The notes under the pieces are model-generated. The model saw only the letters and a program-made list of their open reading frames with translations. It was not told the DNA's origin and did no database searches. The position numbers and the translations under genes were made by a program. This document shows, piece after piece, positions 45,540 to 57,529 of a stretch of 64,000 nt of DNA. The DNA is from Tipula vernalis (taxonomy: Eukaryota > Arthropoda > Insecta > Diptera > Tipulidae): NCBI GenBank assembly GCA_958295665.1, contig OY282560.1, positions 310,911,236-310,975,235 on the forward strand. The letters are read 5' to 3'. The first letter of the stretch is position 1. Each line of letters starts with the position of its first letter.

Positions 45540-46990
45540 TAGGGCGTCTACTAGGCTGGACCATCTGACTCTATTGGGGGATATTGTTTTCCGCTCTCCC
45601 TGTGATTTACCAAGTTGTTTGGCTTCCGCTAGCATAGTTATGTCATTTGGAGTTTTCTTCAATGTATGTCCGATCCATCTCCATTTATGCTTTCCTATTT
45701 CGGTCTCAATGTCTGCTCACTTTGTTTGTCATAAGAGCTCTATGTTGCTAATGGTGTTTGGCTAGAAATATTTTATTAGCCTTCTAAGGCATTTATTCAC
45801 AAACACCTGGAGTCTTTTTCCGATCTTCTTTGTGTTTTTCCATGATTCACACCCATGCATAGAACAATCGTACCTTTATGTTTCTTAACAGGACGTACGA
45901 GCATGTTGAAAGTGTTGCTTGCTTGGTTAATGCGTTGGCTGACATCTTCTTCAGTGCCGCCTGTTTTTGCCACAGTACAACCAAGTTATACGAATTTTTC
46001 AACCTCTTCAATTGGTGTGTTATTGACGACGATTGGTATACTAATATTTATGTTCAGTCTCATGACTTTTATTTTGCTGATGTTGATTTTGAGCCCAACT
46101 TCATGTGCTAGGTCTGATAGCTTCTGAATTTTCTGCTGTATATCGTTATGCTTCTGTGTTAGGAGGAATATGTTATAAGTATGTTGTCCAGTAATATCAG
46201 GAACAGTAGTGAAAATAGTTTACTCATCGCGAATTGAAGTATTTATGACTTTGCTTTCCTCTGTGTTGAACCTTGTTTCCAGCATCCCAGCGCTTATCCT
46301 GATGGAATCGAATGCCCGCTCAAAGTCCACGAAGGGTAGATATAGTGGTGAGTTTCATTCATTTGATTGCTCTATGGTGATATGGATTGTGTTGATGTTA
46401 TCTGTACAGCTGCTGGCCTAAAGCCTTCAAATCTAACTTCTCGCTCCATTGGTGGGTGAGTGTTGATAGTTTCGTTATATTTGTTGTCATCATCCGGAAG
46501 CTTATAATTTCCTTCGTTATTTACGTAGTTGTCCGCAAAATATTCTTTCCATCTATTAAATTGTTGCCGATTGGTGGTTAAAATCTGTCCAGCTAGATCC
46601 TTTATGGGCGGAATATTCGTCTATTTACCGTTGACCTTTTTTACATTGATGTAGTGTGAGCATGTTTCCGATTGTAGCTGCTTCTTGCCATATTCTTTAC
46701 TTGTTGAGCTGTGGTCTCATACTGCCTTCGGATTTCCATCATATCATGGCGACATAGTTGCAGCTTAAGTTGACAACGTTCTTCGATTTTCTTTCCTGTA
46801 TCATCGTTAATCGATGATTTTCTGGTATTGACTTGATAGCCGAGCAAACTGGAAGCAGTTTTGTTGTAGGCATTTTTTATTTGTTAGATTGAGTTGGAGC
46901 GCTTCCTTGAACGTGTTTCTTGTGTCGGTATTTCTCAATCTATTGATTCTTTTTTTTTGGAAATTTTCTGCCTCCTATGAATAGTTGGTT
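45540..46990 (-). pseudogene. RTE-type LINE remnant (reverse transcriptase and linker)
   Basis: On the minus strand the order is that of an RTE/BovB-like polyprotein. A basic linker comes first (INRLRNTDTRNTFKEALQ near 46940; LGYQVNTRKSSINDDTGKKI with EERCQLK near 46840; NRQQFNRWKEYF near 46570). The reverse transcriptase follows (FRPAAVQ; then ERAFDSI- and INTSI-like segments near 46320-46220). Then come MQQ-like KIQKLSDLAHEVGLKININK with KVMRLN near 46110, VEKFVYLGC near 46000, EEDVSQRINQASNTF near 45930, and the C-terminal GKHKWRWIGHTLKKTPNDI near 45690. The FADD centre is not legible. The 3' terminal repeats of the RTE type were not located. Several frameshifts are present. I assign the clade from the WRWIGHTLKK and YLG..V..DG pattern. 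Confidence 0.82.
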
Positions 46991-49900
46991 TACGACACAA
47001 CTCTCCATTGTTGTTTCATATAGTACGTAGAGTCCACTACCAAAATTTATACATGTTAAACCAAATCTAAATTAATAATAAAGAGTGACTGTTTTCAAAG
47101 TTTTCAGTTCAAAATTCGTTTGATAATCTCAGAAGATTAACGTGCCCAGGTTTTGTGATTATTAATTGGTTTAAACGAAGAATCACGAAGCTCATATAAT
47201 CAAAAATAATGAAAGATGATGTATATTGTCTCCGTTACCTAAAAAGAAGTGTTTAGGGCTGAAAGGAGCCGCCATATTTAAATTTCAGAGAAACGTTGGA
47301 TGAAATTAAAAAGAATTTTCAGAATATTAAATGCTTTCAAATACCATCTTTGAAATTTTTTAATCCTTCGTAATCTTTGCTATATATTTGAAATTGTTGG
47401 AAATCACTGAATATTGAAATTTTTGGCAACATATTTCAAAGGTGTGAGCATTTTGTTGGAAATATTTGTTCAAATTTTCAGAATTCGTTTTATTTAGAAT
47501 TTCGAAAATTTATAAATTTTATAAATCATATGTTGGAAAATACACATACTTAATGAAAGGAATTTTACAAAGAGACACAATTAATTTTTGAAAAAATTAG
47601 GGATATCTGTTATTTAAGAGTTTCACAACATTCGGAAATGTTAAAATTGGAAAACTAAACTGGGTTTCCAAAATATCGAAATTTTTCAATTTTGTGAATT
47701 TTATTAGAAATAATTACAAAAGATTTACGCTATTTCCAGAATTTGAAGAGATTTGATATTTTATAGAAGTGTCACGTATTCGGAAACGTTTAGTTGGTGA
47801 AAGTAAAATTTCTCTTTTCTGTCAAATTTTGACGATTTTCGTCAATTTAAAATCTACTAGACCTACATCCGCCTTACTAAACATCACTGTTTTTGAAGTT
47901 TTAAAATAAATTTAGTAAATAGTCACTCACAGTACAATCAGTCATCTGTGACTAATTCTCTAAACGCTGAGCCTACACATACATATGTTTTGTATAACTA
48001 TTAATAAAAAAAAACACATTTTTCATGTCACCTAGGCAGAAATTATTTTCGCATTTATTTTGGAACCGTGTGCAATACGTTCATATTTCATCAAGCAGCG
48101 TAATGATTCAGTTGACTTGTCAACAGTAAATAAAATAGATCAAATCTTTTATTAAACCTTGGTAACAAACTTCAAACATAAATTACACGTAGGCATATAA
48201 TTTCTCCAAATTCACAAAACTGAAACCGTGGTCCAATTCAATGCTAAATGTGATAATGAAAATTTCACCTATACAAAGTAAAACCAAGCATTACTTGACA
48301 ATGTGAATCACGTGATCATTTTGTATAATTTTTAATTAATATTTTTAACAACAAATTCATTTAAATAATATTTAGTTCTGTGTCAAGGTTTTTCAGCATT
48401 TTCAACCATAAACATATTTACAACAATGAGCCTCGGTACAACACATAAATAATACAAAATGGTTTGTAAAGCAAAATTATGAAGTTTTTATGTTTGCTTT
48501 TTTTTTTTGTTGAGACGTTCATTTGGCTTCCGCATCGAATAATGCAAACAAAATTTTGTTGATTATTCAACGAAAAATAGAAAAATAAATAAATAAAAAT
48601 GTTTGTCATTTGTGTGGAAATTTTGATGAAAAATCTTTTACAAAATTCATTTCCTCTATGCACAGGGTTACAAGCCAATGTGCATACATGTATAATACCT
48701 TTGTAGTTATACAATTCAATCCCAATGTCAATCGCACTTAGATTTATTGTTATGAATACACATGTACTACTCGTATATGTTTGTTTATCCAATAAAACAT
48801 TAATTAAATTACAAATAATATAATATTGTTACAAACTATAATATATAGTCGTAATAGCAGCAATAATAATAATAATATGTTTTAATTTCATGGGAATTAA
48901 GCACGAAATGTACATAAATGCTAATTGTTTATGTAATTTAATATTAAAGAATATGAGTAGATCAGGACTGTCGAACTTGTAGTCTGGGCTATTTCGCAGA
49001 TCATCTATATTGATTAATGGGAAAATTTAACTTTCAGTTTAGTTACGCCTCGAAAATTCTTATGTATGAAAGGTTTACGGTTTAAGTATACTAACACTAA
49101 ATACATAACAACAAATAAATCCCAAAGCAAGATCAGTTGGTACAAACTGTTGGTACCATTACAGTAAAAAGTAACTCTTTGTTTAGCATTGCCGCACGTT
49201 GATTGAAGCAAAGCGCAACTTATACCACTGACAGACTATAGCTAACCACGATTAGTTAACTTTTCGAGATTATCTCTAGTGTGTTAAGTTCAAGATTAGG
49301 TAATCGCTTTTTAGTTTGATATTACTGAATAAGCACAATTAGTGAACTAATCTATCAATATTTTGGAGTTTATCTCTTTTTAATCAGTTAAGTGGAAGTA
49401 CAAGTAGCGCCATTATATGTAAATATTAAAATAAAATTGTAAATACAAGTTGCGCTATTTTAATATAGATGGAACTATTATCAACATTTTTAAAAGTACA
49501 AAAAATTTGTGATAGGTATAAATAAAAATAATTGAAAATTTTAATTAATAATTAAAGTATTTAAATTATAATTTAGTTTTTAATGTTTATGATGTTCCTA
49601 TTTTAATTTATTAGCCACTTACTAAACATTAGTTTCTAGGGTTTTTCGAGCTAAAAATTAAATGTCGAGAATTTTCACGTAACTTCGATTACCGTAGATT
49701 AAATATTTCAAGAATAGCATCCAAACCAGTAAATGAATATACGTCCATTTTTTTGTTTATATTAGAGTTAAAATACTGTCTTCTACCGTAAAAAACACCT
49801 AGGCGCTTTATCCAGGAGTAGCTGATAATTTAAAATCAAATAAAATGCCCATTCAAATTGAACGCCAAAGCGCTGTATTTGGAAATTCGAGTACCACTAA

Positions 49901-51835
49901 CAACATAAAAACAAATTTTTACGTATATAAGGATGTTTGCGCCAAAGTTTGATGTTCCATAGAAAGGTGCACTTCAAGCAACTTGAAAAAAAAACGTAAT
50001 TGACGATTGGAAAATTTAAAAATGCGATACCTATCACCCGAAAATAAAGCTTCGTATCTTTTATAAAAACCTAGACAGCTTTGATATAGTAATCAATTTC
50101 ATATAATATTTGAGTAAATGATCAAAGTTAACTGTGATTATTTTTTTTCAGATCTGGTTACGAAGCTTTTTTTTTGTCCGATAGAGCATATGGTCCAATC
50201 GTCAATAAAACCATTTAATTTTTTAAACCCAATATATAAATAATAAAAGCATTGTAATTGTGAGCATTTAGTGAGCCATTTTCGTTTTCTTCTTAGCAAC
50301 CAGCAAAATTATTCAATTTTCACAATTCTGTGGGCCGATTTTTGATCCTTCGATTTCATTAATCTTAGAATTATTTTAGAACTTATAAAATTTAGTGATT
50401 AAATAAATCGAATTTAGGATTTTGCCAACCGAAGTTGCCTTGGAAAAATTTAGAATTTTACATATTAAATTTCATTACGAGCCGAGTAAAAACATTTTAC
50501 TTACCATTAGGAAAATCTGAGCTACATATTATATTTAAAATTTGTATCTGTAAGCTAGCGAACTGTAATAACGAAGAGACTGACAATTTACACTTTGTGA
50601 AGTAAATCTATGGCTTAGAGGTCGGAATCGAGCTTATTACGTCTCAAATGGTACCGTTCGAACCGTGTTTATAACGTTTTGTTGAATGTAGTAGGTGGTC
50701 AGCTCAACGAACGATTTATACTCAAAATCGTTTTTTTCATGTCTGTCAATGTATGGTTGTAGCTAAATGTTGGTCAGTGGCTAGAATTAAACTCAGGATC
50801 GCGTACTTGTAAGCAGCTTTATTAATACTCTGTGTTTGATGACGAAAATTTCTTAAGCGTTCATAAAATAATTTTGAACAAGAGTTGTACGAGGACTCTA
50901 AGAAAAAATTATTCTTATACATGGTATAGTAAGAAAATTCAAAGTTTCATAATTCTTCCAAAAACAATGATTCTACTTAGGTCAAATTCACTCGGCATTT
51001 AAACGTAAATACAGTTTTTTTTTAGTAAAATGACTTAAAAATTTTTAATTCTTCAATTTTAACAATAACTAAATTTAAATTGGTTCGAAAGTTCGCTGGT
51101 TATTCTAATATCAAACTTAACCTTTCGTAACTTTCCGGGTTAAAAATTTAACAAATCGACTTTCAGGAATTTTGGCTTAAATTTGGAAATATTAACAAAA
51201 TCTCATAAATTAAATATGGCTTAAATATAATCATTCATTCGATTGCAAATGAGATATACGCTAGAAAATATGAATACTCGATTTACTAGACTTTTCACGA
51301 CGCAAATAAAATCAAGGTCAAGACGACAATCACGCAAAGTAATACACGTAATACATGAATTTTTCGAGTTTATCATAATGAAATACCTGTGTTACGACGA
51401 ATTATTAAAATTTCGAAAAATTAATTGTATTTTAGTAACTTAAATCATTTAACTTGAATAAAACGCTCTGGGCACTCTGGGCAGTAGGCGCACTATTCGT
51501 TTAAAGCGCCTAGGCCCTAGGGACAAGCTAATTTGGGACTTGTCATTATTGACGATTGTAAAAGTAGGAAAAGCGTCTCTTACGGAAGATAGAAAAATGA
51601 AATAGATACATAAAAATCAAGACCCTCTAATCGTCAACAGGGTACAAGAAAGAACTACATATTCATTAACTTTATTCATATAAATAGGTTAAGGAGGGAT
51701 TTGAAATAATCATAAACAAGGGCGTAATCATTTATTACAACAGCAAAAACTCACAGAATTTTTTTTTTCTTCAACTATTCTGCTGGCAATAGGTCAAAGA
51801 TGACATATCATCTTGTGGAACCAATACAACATGTG
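46991..51835. other. non-coding region
   Basis: Nearly 5 kb without a recognisable gene. It contains runs of A/T, an (AAT)n tract near 48860, and frames such as 48418-48792 (minus) and 51243-51443 (plus) with no family motif. The 47.3-47.85 kb stretch is rich in GAAATTT and TTCGAAAA words and may be a decayed relative of the 40.7-45.1 kb repeats, but no shared 20-mer is evident. Confidence 0.4.
50600..50672 (+). other. tRNA-like promoter boxes, possible SINE head
   Basis: TGGCTTAGAGGTCGG resembles a polymerase III A box, and about 36 bases downstream CGTTCGAACCG resembles a B box, which is the normal spacing. The acceptor and T stems do not pair, so this is not a functional tRNA gene. It could be the head of a tRNA-derived SINE or chance. 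Confidence 0.2.
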
Positions 51836-51837
51836 TA

Positions 51838-51982
51838 ACATTTAACGACGATATAACGACCTTTCGCTTATAACGTTGGAAATTTGAACTGATTTGTGAT
51901 GTTACTCATATAATAAAAATCCGTATATTACGACATTAGGTTATAACAATGGATTCTCAATGTCGTTATTAGTGAATTTCAC
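51838..51982 (-). repeat. pogo/Tigger-like element terminus
   Basis: On the minus strand this starts CAGTGAAATTCACTAATAAC preceded by TA. It then carries several ATAACGAC and GTTATAA sub-repeats ending with CGTTATATCGTCG, typical of the ends of pogo-type Tc1/mariner elements. The opposite end was not found within 200 bases, so it is a fragment or a diverged miniature element. Confidence 0.5.
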
Positions 51983-52062
51983 TGTATTTCTATTTGTTTG
52001 CTCGTATTTGCTAGTACGCAGATTCGTGTTGCTTTCCTACAAATATGGCAGTATTTCCTAAA

Positions 52063-52392
52063 TTATAAGCTTCTCTGGTGCTGGACATTTGAACTAGTAT
52101 TTATTCTATAATAATTTATTCCCAATTTACATGGAAACACTTTTGCGAAACAAGGAACAAAAAGTTGGGAACTTTTGCAGTTTGGAATTATAGCAATATT
52201 TTCCCCCAATTCCCCGGGAAAACCAGAATAGAGCCAATGCTGCAAGAAATCGCAACATGAGAGAGCCAATTTCTCACCGATCATAGCAGCCACTTTTATC
52301 ATCGTCGTTGACCCACTTTCATCGATTTTGCATTCGCAATGTTCTACTGTTGTTATTTTTCGCCTTTTGGTCCGCCAATTCCACAGCAACAA
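52063..52392 (-). other. unrecognised 109-codon frame
   Basis: This minus-strand frame (MLLWNWRTKRRKITTVEHCE...) overlaps a second, shorter one starting MKAATFVAVELADQKAKNNN at about 52407. Upstream on the minus strand are TATATATGTAG and TTTCAGTGATCGG, which resemble an insect initiator context, but the spacing is not canonical. A GG|TGAGAA donor-like site lies within. I do not recognise a family. It could be a first exon of a host gene or chance. Confidence 0.2.
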
Positions 52393-52935
52393 ATGTAGCA
52401 GCCTTCATTTTATCTTGATAATTTTTCGATTAAGTTCATTTCACTTCAATCACTTTCCGATCACTGAAACTACATATATAAATAGACAATAAATGTCAAC
52501 ACAAAAGCGTACAAATAAAATACCGATTTGCACCTATTTGCTCGACCATGAGTTGCTGCCAAATGTTTAAAACATTCTGAACTGATTGCCGCCATCTGAA
52601 AAACTGAGCAAATATTTCCTAAACAAGTTTGGGCAAATATTTGTTACGTGTGCATTTACCTTTATACACAAATTGATTTGGGGAAAGAAAATTCCAGTTT
52701 TGTTTAATTTTTAAATCTTACTTTTAATTATGGGAGGATTAGATTTTTTTAAGAACGCATAGGGAATTATTTGAAATAGCTCGCTTATACAAATAAATTA
52801 TTTGAAAGGCTTCGAGAACGTGATTTTGAAAGATTACGAAAATGTCCAAAATAATCGAGCTTTGTCACATTTCCAAAAAATCGCAAAACGCATATGTTGC
52901 TTACATAATCGACCACCAGGCGTCAGATTCCCGAG

Positions 52936-53217
52936 TTTCGAACTTTAATTTTAAAAAATACATCAAAGTTGCCTCTGACGAATTACAGTAATACTTGCTA
53001 GATTTATCTTTAGTTTGACTAGTGTCTGACAGATGTCTAACTTGTTTAAATTATTTAATCACAAAACTGTGACACGTTCTTAATATTGTGCCAATTTGTT
53101 TTGCTTTTCCTACAATTTTTGAACTTGAAATTTCCCCAGGTGGTAATTTTTGGTACGATTTTACCAAATTTTCACAGCCACCACTGCCATCTATGTAATG
53201 TTTATTGACTTAATGCC
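52936..53217 (+). repeat. duplicated block A, copy 1
   Basis: About 280 bases that match 53512-53806 in the same orientation at roughly 85% by eye. Shared landmarks are AAATACATCAAAGTTG, AATACTTGCTA(G/A)ATTTATC, TTTGCTTTTCCTACAATTTT, TTTCCCCAGGTGGTAATTTT and CACTGCCATCTAT. It is non-coding. Confidence 0.85.
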
Positions 53218-53511
53218 ACACGATTTGTAATACCAGAGCCTTCTAGAGTATAGAGCTATAATCTTAATGACGTATTTTTTAGAAGCTTTTTTAGTGGTAT
53301 AACTTTTCACTGATTTCCATAGGAATCCATAGTAAAAATGGTGTTTTTTAGCTTCAAGTTTTTCAATGAAAAAAGCAAAAATATTATAAAATGTTTATAT
53401 AAAAGTTTTCTACATATCTTTAAGAACAATATACAAGAAGGCCATATTGGTATTAAGTAAATATTAATTACAGAAATATTAATTTTATATTATTTCTAAA
53501 ATATATTTTTT

Positions 53512-53806
53512 CGAACTTTCATTTTGAAAAATACATCAAAGTTGGCTCTGACAAATTAAAATAATACTTGCTAAATTTATCTTTAGTTTTACTAGTGTAC
53601 GTAAGATGTCTAAAATGGGTACAGAAAAATACGGAAAAAAATTATTTAATCGCAAAATTATCACACGTTCCTATATTTTATGAATTTGTTTTGCTTTTCC
53701 TACAATTTTTGAACTTAAAATTTCCCCAGGTGGTAATTTTTGGTACGATTTTTCCAAATTTTTACGGCCATCACTGCCATCTATTTAATGTATATGTATT
53801 GACTTA
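53512..53806 (+). repeat. duplicated block A, copy 2
   Basis: Partner of 52936-53217. The copies are 576 bases apart start to start, and the intervening 290 bases are unrelated to the blocks. It reads directly into block B copy 1. Confidence 0.85.
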
Positions 53807-53815
53807 ATGATCAAA

Positions 53816-54108
53816 CGAATCGTAGTAAGCTTTTATTTCAATTTGACCAGAATGCTGTTGTTATGAATTTTTTTTAATATTTTGGTTTAAATAAATCAAT
53901 TATTACAAGAAAATGAAAACGATTTACTTAAAAGATATTCATATATGTTGAAATTCAAACATTTATGAAAGTATTTCAGAAATCATAATTAAGAATTTGT
54001 AATGTTTTCATTTAAAAATTTGTCTTAGGAAAAAAAGTGATTTCCCATATGTTTTGTGTGTTTTACTATGCAAAGTTTCGTATTTTCCTCGTTTCTAATT
54101 CCCTTATA
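53816..54108 (+). repeat. duplicated block B, copy 1
   Basis: Matches 54160-54366 in the same orientation. Shared landmarks are GTAAGCTTTTATTTCAATTT and relatives, AATCAATTATTACAAGAAAA, TTTCAGAAATCATAATT(A/C)A and TTCTAATTCCCTT. Copy 1 has about 80 extra internal bases. Confidence 0.82.
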
Positions 54109-54159
54109 AAAGCTCAGATTTTTTGATTATGGCTCTATAAAATACAGGGTGCTCTGGTA

Positions 54160-54366
54160 ATACTCGTAAGCTTTTTATTTTAATTTGAAAGGAATGCTGT
54201 GGTTATGAATTTTTTTAAATTTTGGTATAAATTAATCAATTATTACAAGAAAATGAAAACGATTTATTATATTTCAGAAATCATAATTCAAAATTTGTAG
54301 CGTTTTCATTTAAAACGTCATTTTACTATGAAGAGTTTGGTTTTTATCTCGTTCCTAATTCCCTTC
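54160..54366 (+). repeat. duplicated block B, copy 2
   Basis: Partner of 53816-54108. It is preceded by TACAGGGTGCTCTGGTAATA (54144-54163), whose CTCTGGTA segment reappears inverted as TACCAGAG at 53233. This hints at a terminal inverted repeat around part of this compound. Confidence 0.8.
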
Positions 54367-54371
54367 TAGTT

Positions 54372-54432
54372 CTCCGTCCGTCTGTCTGGATGCCTGGATG
54401 TCTGGATGTCTAATTGATCTGGATGTGTAATT
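54372..54432 (+). repeat. short CGTCTG/GGATGTCT tandem patch
   Basis: A CCGTCCGTCTGTCTGGATG start leads into repeated TGGATGTCT units. A simple-sequence patch at the right edge of block B copy 2. Confidence 0.6.
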
Positions 54433-54599
54433 TAAACTTTTTGGGGTCAATCTATGGTTAAGGCAAAGACTTAAAAAGCTTTTGGAAACTGTTCTTCAAT
54501 AGGGCAGCGTAGTTGCCAAACGAATTAAACCAAAATATCTTGCTATATATAAATATTTACGTTTTTTTATATAAATGCTGGTTTGATTATTTACTTGGG

Positions 54600-54795
54600 C
54601 ATCGGGTTTGATCAGGATTTGTAGGTTAAGTTAGGGGTCAATTGGCGAGTTGAGTTTAAGCTGAGATATTTTTTATACTTGCTGGTTTGAGGATAGAGAT
54701 TGGTGCCAAGTTTGCGATTGAGTTGAGGGTTGAGTTGGGTTCCGTTTCCTGGTTGAGTTAGGGTTGAATTAGTGTTAAGTTAGCAGTTGAGCAAT
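54600..54795 (+). repeat. degenerate TTGAGTTGAGG-type simple repeat, block 2
   Basis: Units such as GGGTTGAGTTGGG and GTTGAGTTAGGG, the same type and strand as 9419-10160. Confidence 0.75.
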
Positions 54796-54999
54796 CTAAA
54801 TATTGTGAGTGATTATGTGTGGATATGTACAGTATATGTGTATGATATTTAAACAAATCCACACGCCTTGACCGACTTGAACCAAACTTTTCACAAATAT
54901 TGCTTAAGACTTAAGAAATGTCATTGTTAAAATCAGATCCCAAGTTACTACGGAGGAATTTCTAAAACTTCAAAAATTGAGTTGATTTTTGATGACGGT

Positions 55000-55465
55000 G
55001 TGATGGTACGATGCATGATGGAATGATGGTATGATGTTATGATGATATAATGGTATGATGGTTTGTACGTAAGAATGATTTTATGGTGATGGTGGTATGA
55101 TGATATGACACTGTTATGGTATTGTATGATAGTGATGAAATGATGGTATAATGATATAATGGTATAGTGGTACGATGGTATGATGGTATGATTACATAAC
55201 GATTCGATGCTGTGATTTTCTGATGATATGATGGTACGATAGTACGATGTTACGTTGATACGATGATAAGATGGTATGGTGTGATGTTTCGAAGTTACTA
55301 TGGTACGACAGTATGATTTTATGAGGGTTTAATGATATATTGTCATGACAGTGTATTGAAATAAGGGTTTGATAGCATGATTGTTTAAGGCTATGATGGT
55401 ACGACGGTACATATGCTCATATGATTGTACATTGCTATTATGATGGTATGATAGTATATATGGTT
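55000..55465 (+). repeat. degenerate ATGATGGTA(T/C)G microsatellite
   Basis: About 465 bases of ATGATGGTATG, ATGGTACG and ATGATATG units on the plus strand, roughly 8-11 bases each with heavy variation. It lies between two TTGAGTT blocks. Confidence 0.85.
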
Positions 55466-55885
55466 TGAGTTGGATATGAGTGAGAAGTTCGGTTAGGGAT
55501 TTATTTAGGAATTTTCGAGTTAATTTTGAGAATGGGATAGCAAATAAGTGTGAAGTTGAGCAGAGGATTGAGATTTGGTTCGACCCAAGTTGAGTTGAAG
55601 TTGAGTTAGGATTTAGTTAGCTTGCATTGGATTTAAGTGAGTTACTCGGTTGAGAAATTATTTAAGGGTTGATTTGGAGTTAGATTAATCGTTGATTTGA
55701 AAGTTGATTTGCGGTTCATTTGATGATTGAGTTGATAGTGGGGTTGGCGGTTAATTTTGTGATCGCGTCTAGGATTGTGTTACGATTGAGAAAGAGGTTC
55801 AGTTGTAAATTGTAGAGTAGGTTAAGCAGAAGATTGACTTAAGAAGCTCATTACGGAATTGATTTAGGGGTTGAATTAATCAAAT
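55450..55885 (+). repeat. degenerate TTGAGTTGAGG-type simple repeat, block 3
   Basis: Continues directly from the ATGATGGTA array with TTGAGTTGGAT, GTTGAGTTGAAG and similar units. Same type and strand as blocks 1 and 2. Confidence 0.75.
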
Positions 55886-57005
55886 ATAACTATGAGCAGG
55901 TATATTTATTCAGTTTATTAGTTCATGATTTTAATCAACAGGTGAGAACAAAACCTTTTCAGTAATTAAAGCCGGAATTCGGTTAGTTTTTTATTATAGA
56001 AAATTCGTCAGTAATTTTAAAGCGATTATGTCAACAAAACCAGATAAGAGTAACAGCGCAATCACACTGCAAATATTTTTTACTTTTAACTTACAGGATC
56101 ATGACTTTCCAACATAGCGAACAAAAGCTTTAGTTCGTTATGTTAGAAATTTATACAACTTGTAGCTAAAAGCAAAAATTGTTTGCATTGTGAATGTGCT
56201 GTAAAGCTTTAAAGATAAAAATTATTTCTTTGGGAACAAAGACCCAGTTGAACGATCGATTGAATTCATTGTACTAAATATTTAACTTTTGCGTTCAATA
56301 TAGAAAATCAATTTTGATACATAAAACGTACTTCGTACCTTAAGACATTCTCTTGTCACAATTGAAGAGATTATTATTTAAACTGTTGTTTACAAAATTA
56401 AAAGTCGTCAAAATTTTTTCCTTGTTTCTGAATAAATTTAGCTAATGGTTTATACAAATTGAAAGCTTTTGATAATGAACCAGAAATCAACTGCAATAAG
56501 CTGTTATTAATACGATGTATAACGTTACGGTTGGTTTCTGCAATAGATCTGAAGAAAATATTTTTAATCCTTTATTCACGTGTGATTTGACCTTCCAAAG
56601 CGTCTGTTTTTTTATGATTAAACATTCCATATGCTAATTCTAGATCTTTTGCCCGGTTATTTAAGTAGCAGTCCCGTTTTTTTTCTGGCGGAGTAGAGTA
56701 TTCCTTTCCGACAAATTTTCGGAACTGTAGTAGTATACTGTCATGCTCAAAAGCTAGAATTTTGCGAGTCGTGAAAGTGATCTAGTCACATATAGCCATC
56801 GAACCGAAATATTTTTTTTTGTTTTATAAAGTGAGTTATTCGCTGGAGGTAGGTTCGTAAAATTGCTAACCACTACAGTGGAAAATGTAATGAAGCATAA
56901 TTGGTCATATAAAATGGAGCGATGTGAAGTTCTTAGCAAATAGCAAAAAATTTAGAGATATGAGTAAAGTAAATAGGAGATGTTGACAATCAAAAATTAG
57001 AATGC
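55886..57005. other. non-coding spacer
   Basis: AT-rich sequence. I see no motif, and short frames such as 56754-56939 (minus) have no family resemblance. Confidence 0.35.
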
Positions 57006-57009
57006 TCGT

Positions 57010-57336
57010 AGTATACACTAGATGCAATAATAATCAAACGGTCGGTCCCGGTGGTCGATCATATAAATAACAAACAATTTTTATGTCAAATGTTGAACGA
57101 TGTTCCGCCAACAAAATTTGTCCTACAAAAATCAAAAGTTCCAAAGTCAAATGATTTTTTTCGAATTTCCATAGTATGCACTCGATGGAAAAATTATCAA
57201 ATGGAAAGTCCCTGGGGTCGTCCATATAAACAACAAGCAAAACTTGCATCAAATGTTGTACGATTTGGGACTTTTGATTTTGGTTTAATAAATTTCGTAG
57301 GCAGAAAATCGTACAACATTGGATGCAATTATTACT
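57010..57336 (+). repeat. tandem dimer with 163-bp period and internal foldback
   Basis: Unit 1 (from about 57011) and unit 2 (from about 57174) share GTAT(A/G)CACT(A/C)GATG, GG(A/T)C-G-containing cores, CATATAAA(T/C)AACAA and TCAAATGTTG(A/T)ACGAT. In addition, 57092-57150 is the approximate reverse complement of 57260-57325 (AAATGTTGAACGAT against AAATGTTGTACGAT, through AAAATCAAAAGT). Part of the unit is also found at 945-1044. It borders the gypsy element that begins near 57348. Confidence 0.75.
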
Positions 57337-57529
57337 TGGTATGTATTTGTAGCGGCTAAACACTACATAAATATGCCAGCAAAACATTAGCATCGGTCGT
57401 AGAAAAAATATTTTATATCGCGCCGCTTAAGCGAGATATTGTTCGCCTACTTATAAATCGCGAATTATAAAACAATACCACCAAAAACGCGCCCCGCTAG
57501 CACAAGTGACGACGATAATGACAAACCAG

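Noticed and set aside
45574..46421. Several plus-strand frames of 60-90 codons
   Set aside because: All lie antisense to the RTE reverse transcriptase, whose WRWIGHTLKK and related motifs fix the minus strand as coding.
48418..48792. 124-codon minus-strand frame
   Set aside because: The composition is Phe, Ile, Asn and Lys from AT-rich DNA. No motif and no neighbouring support.
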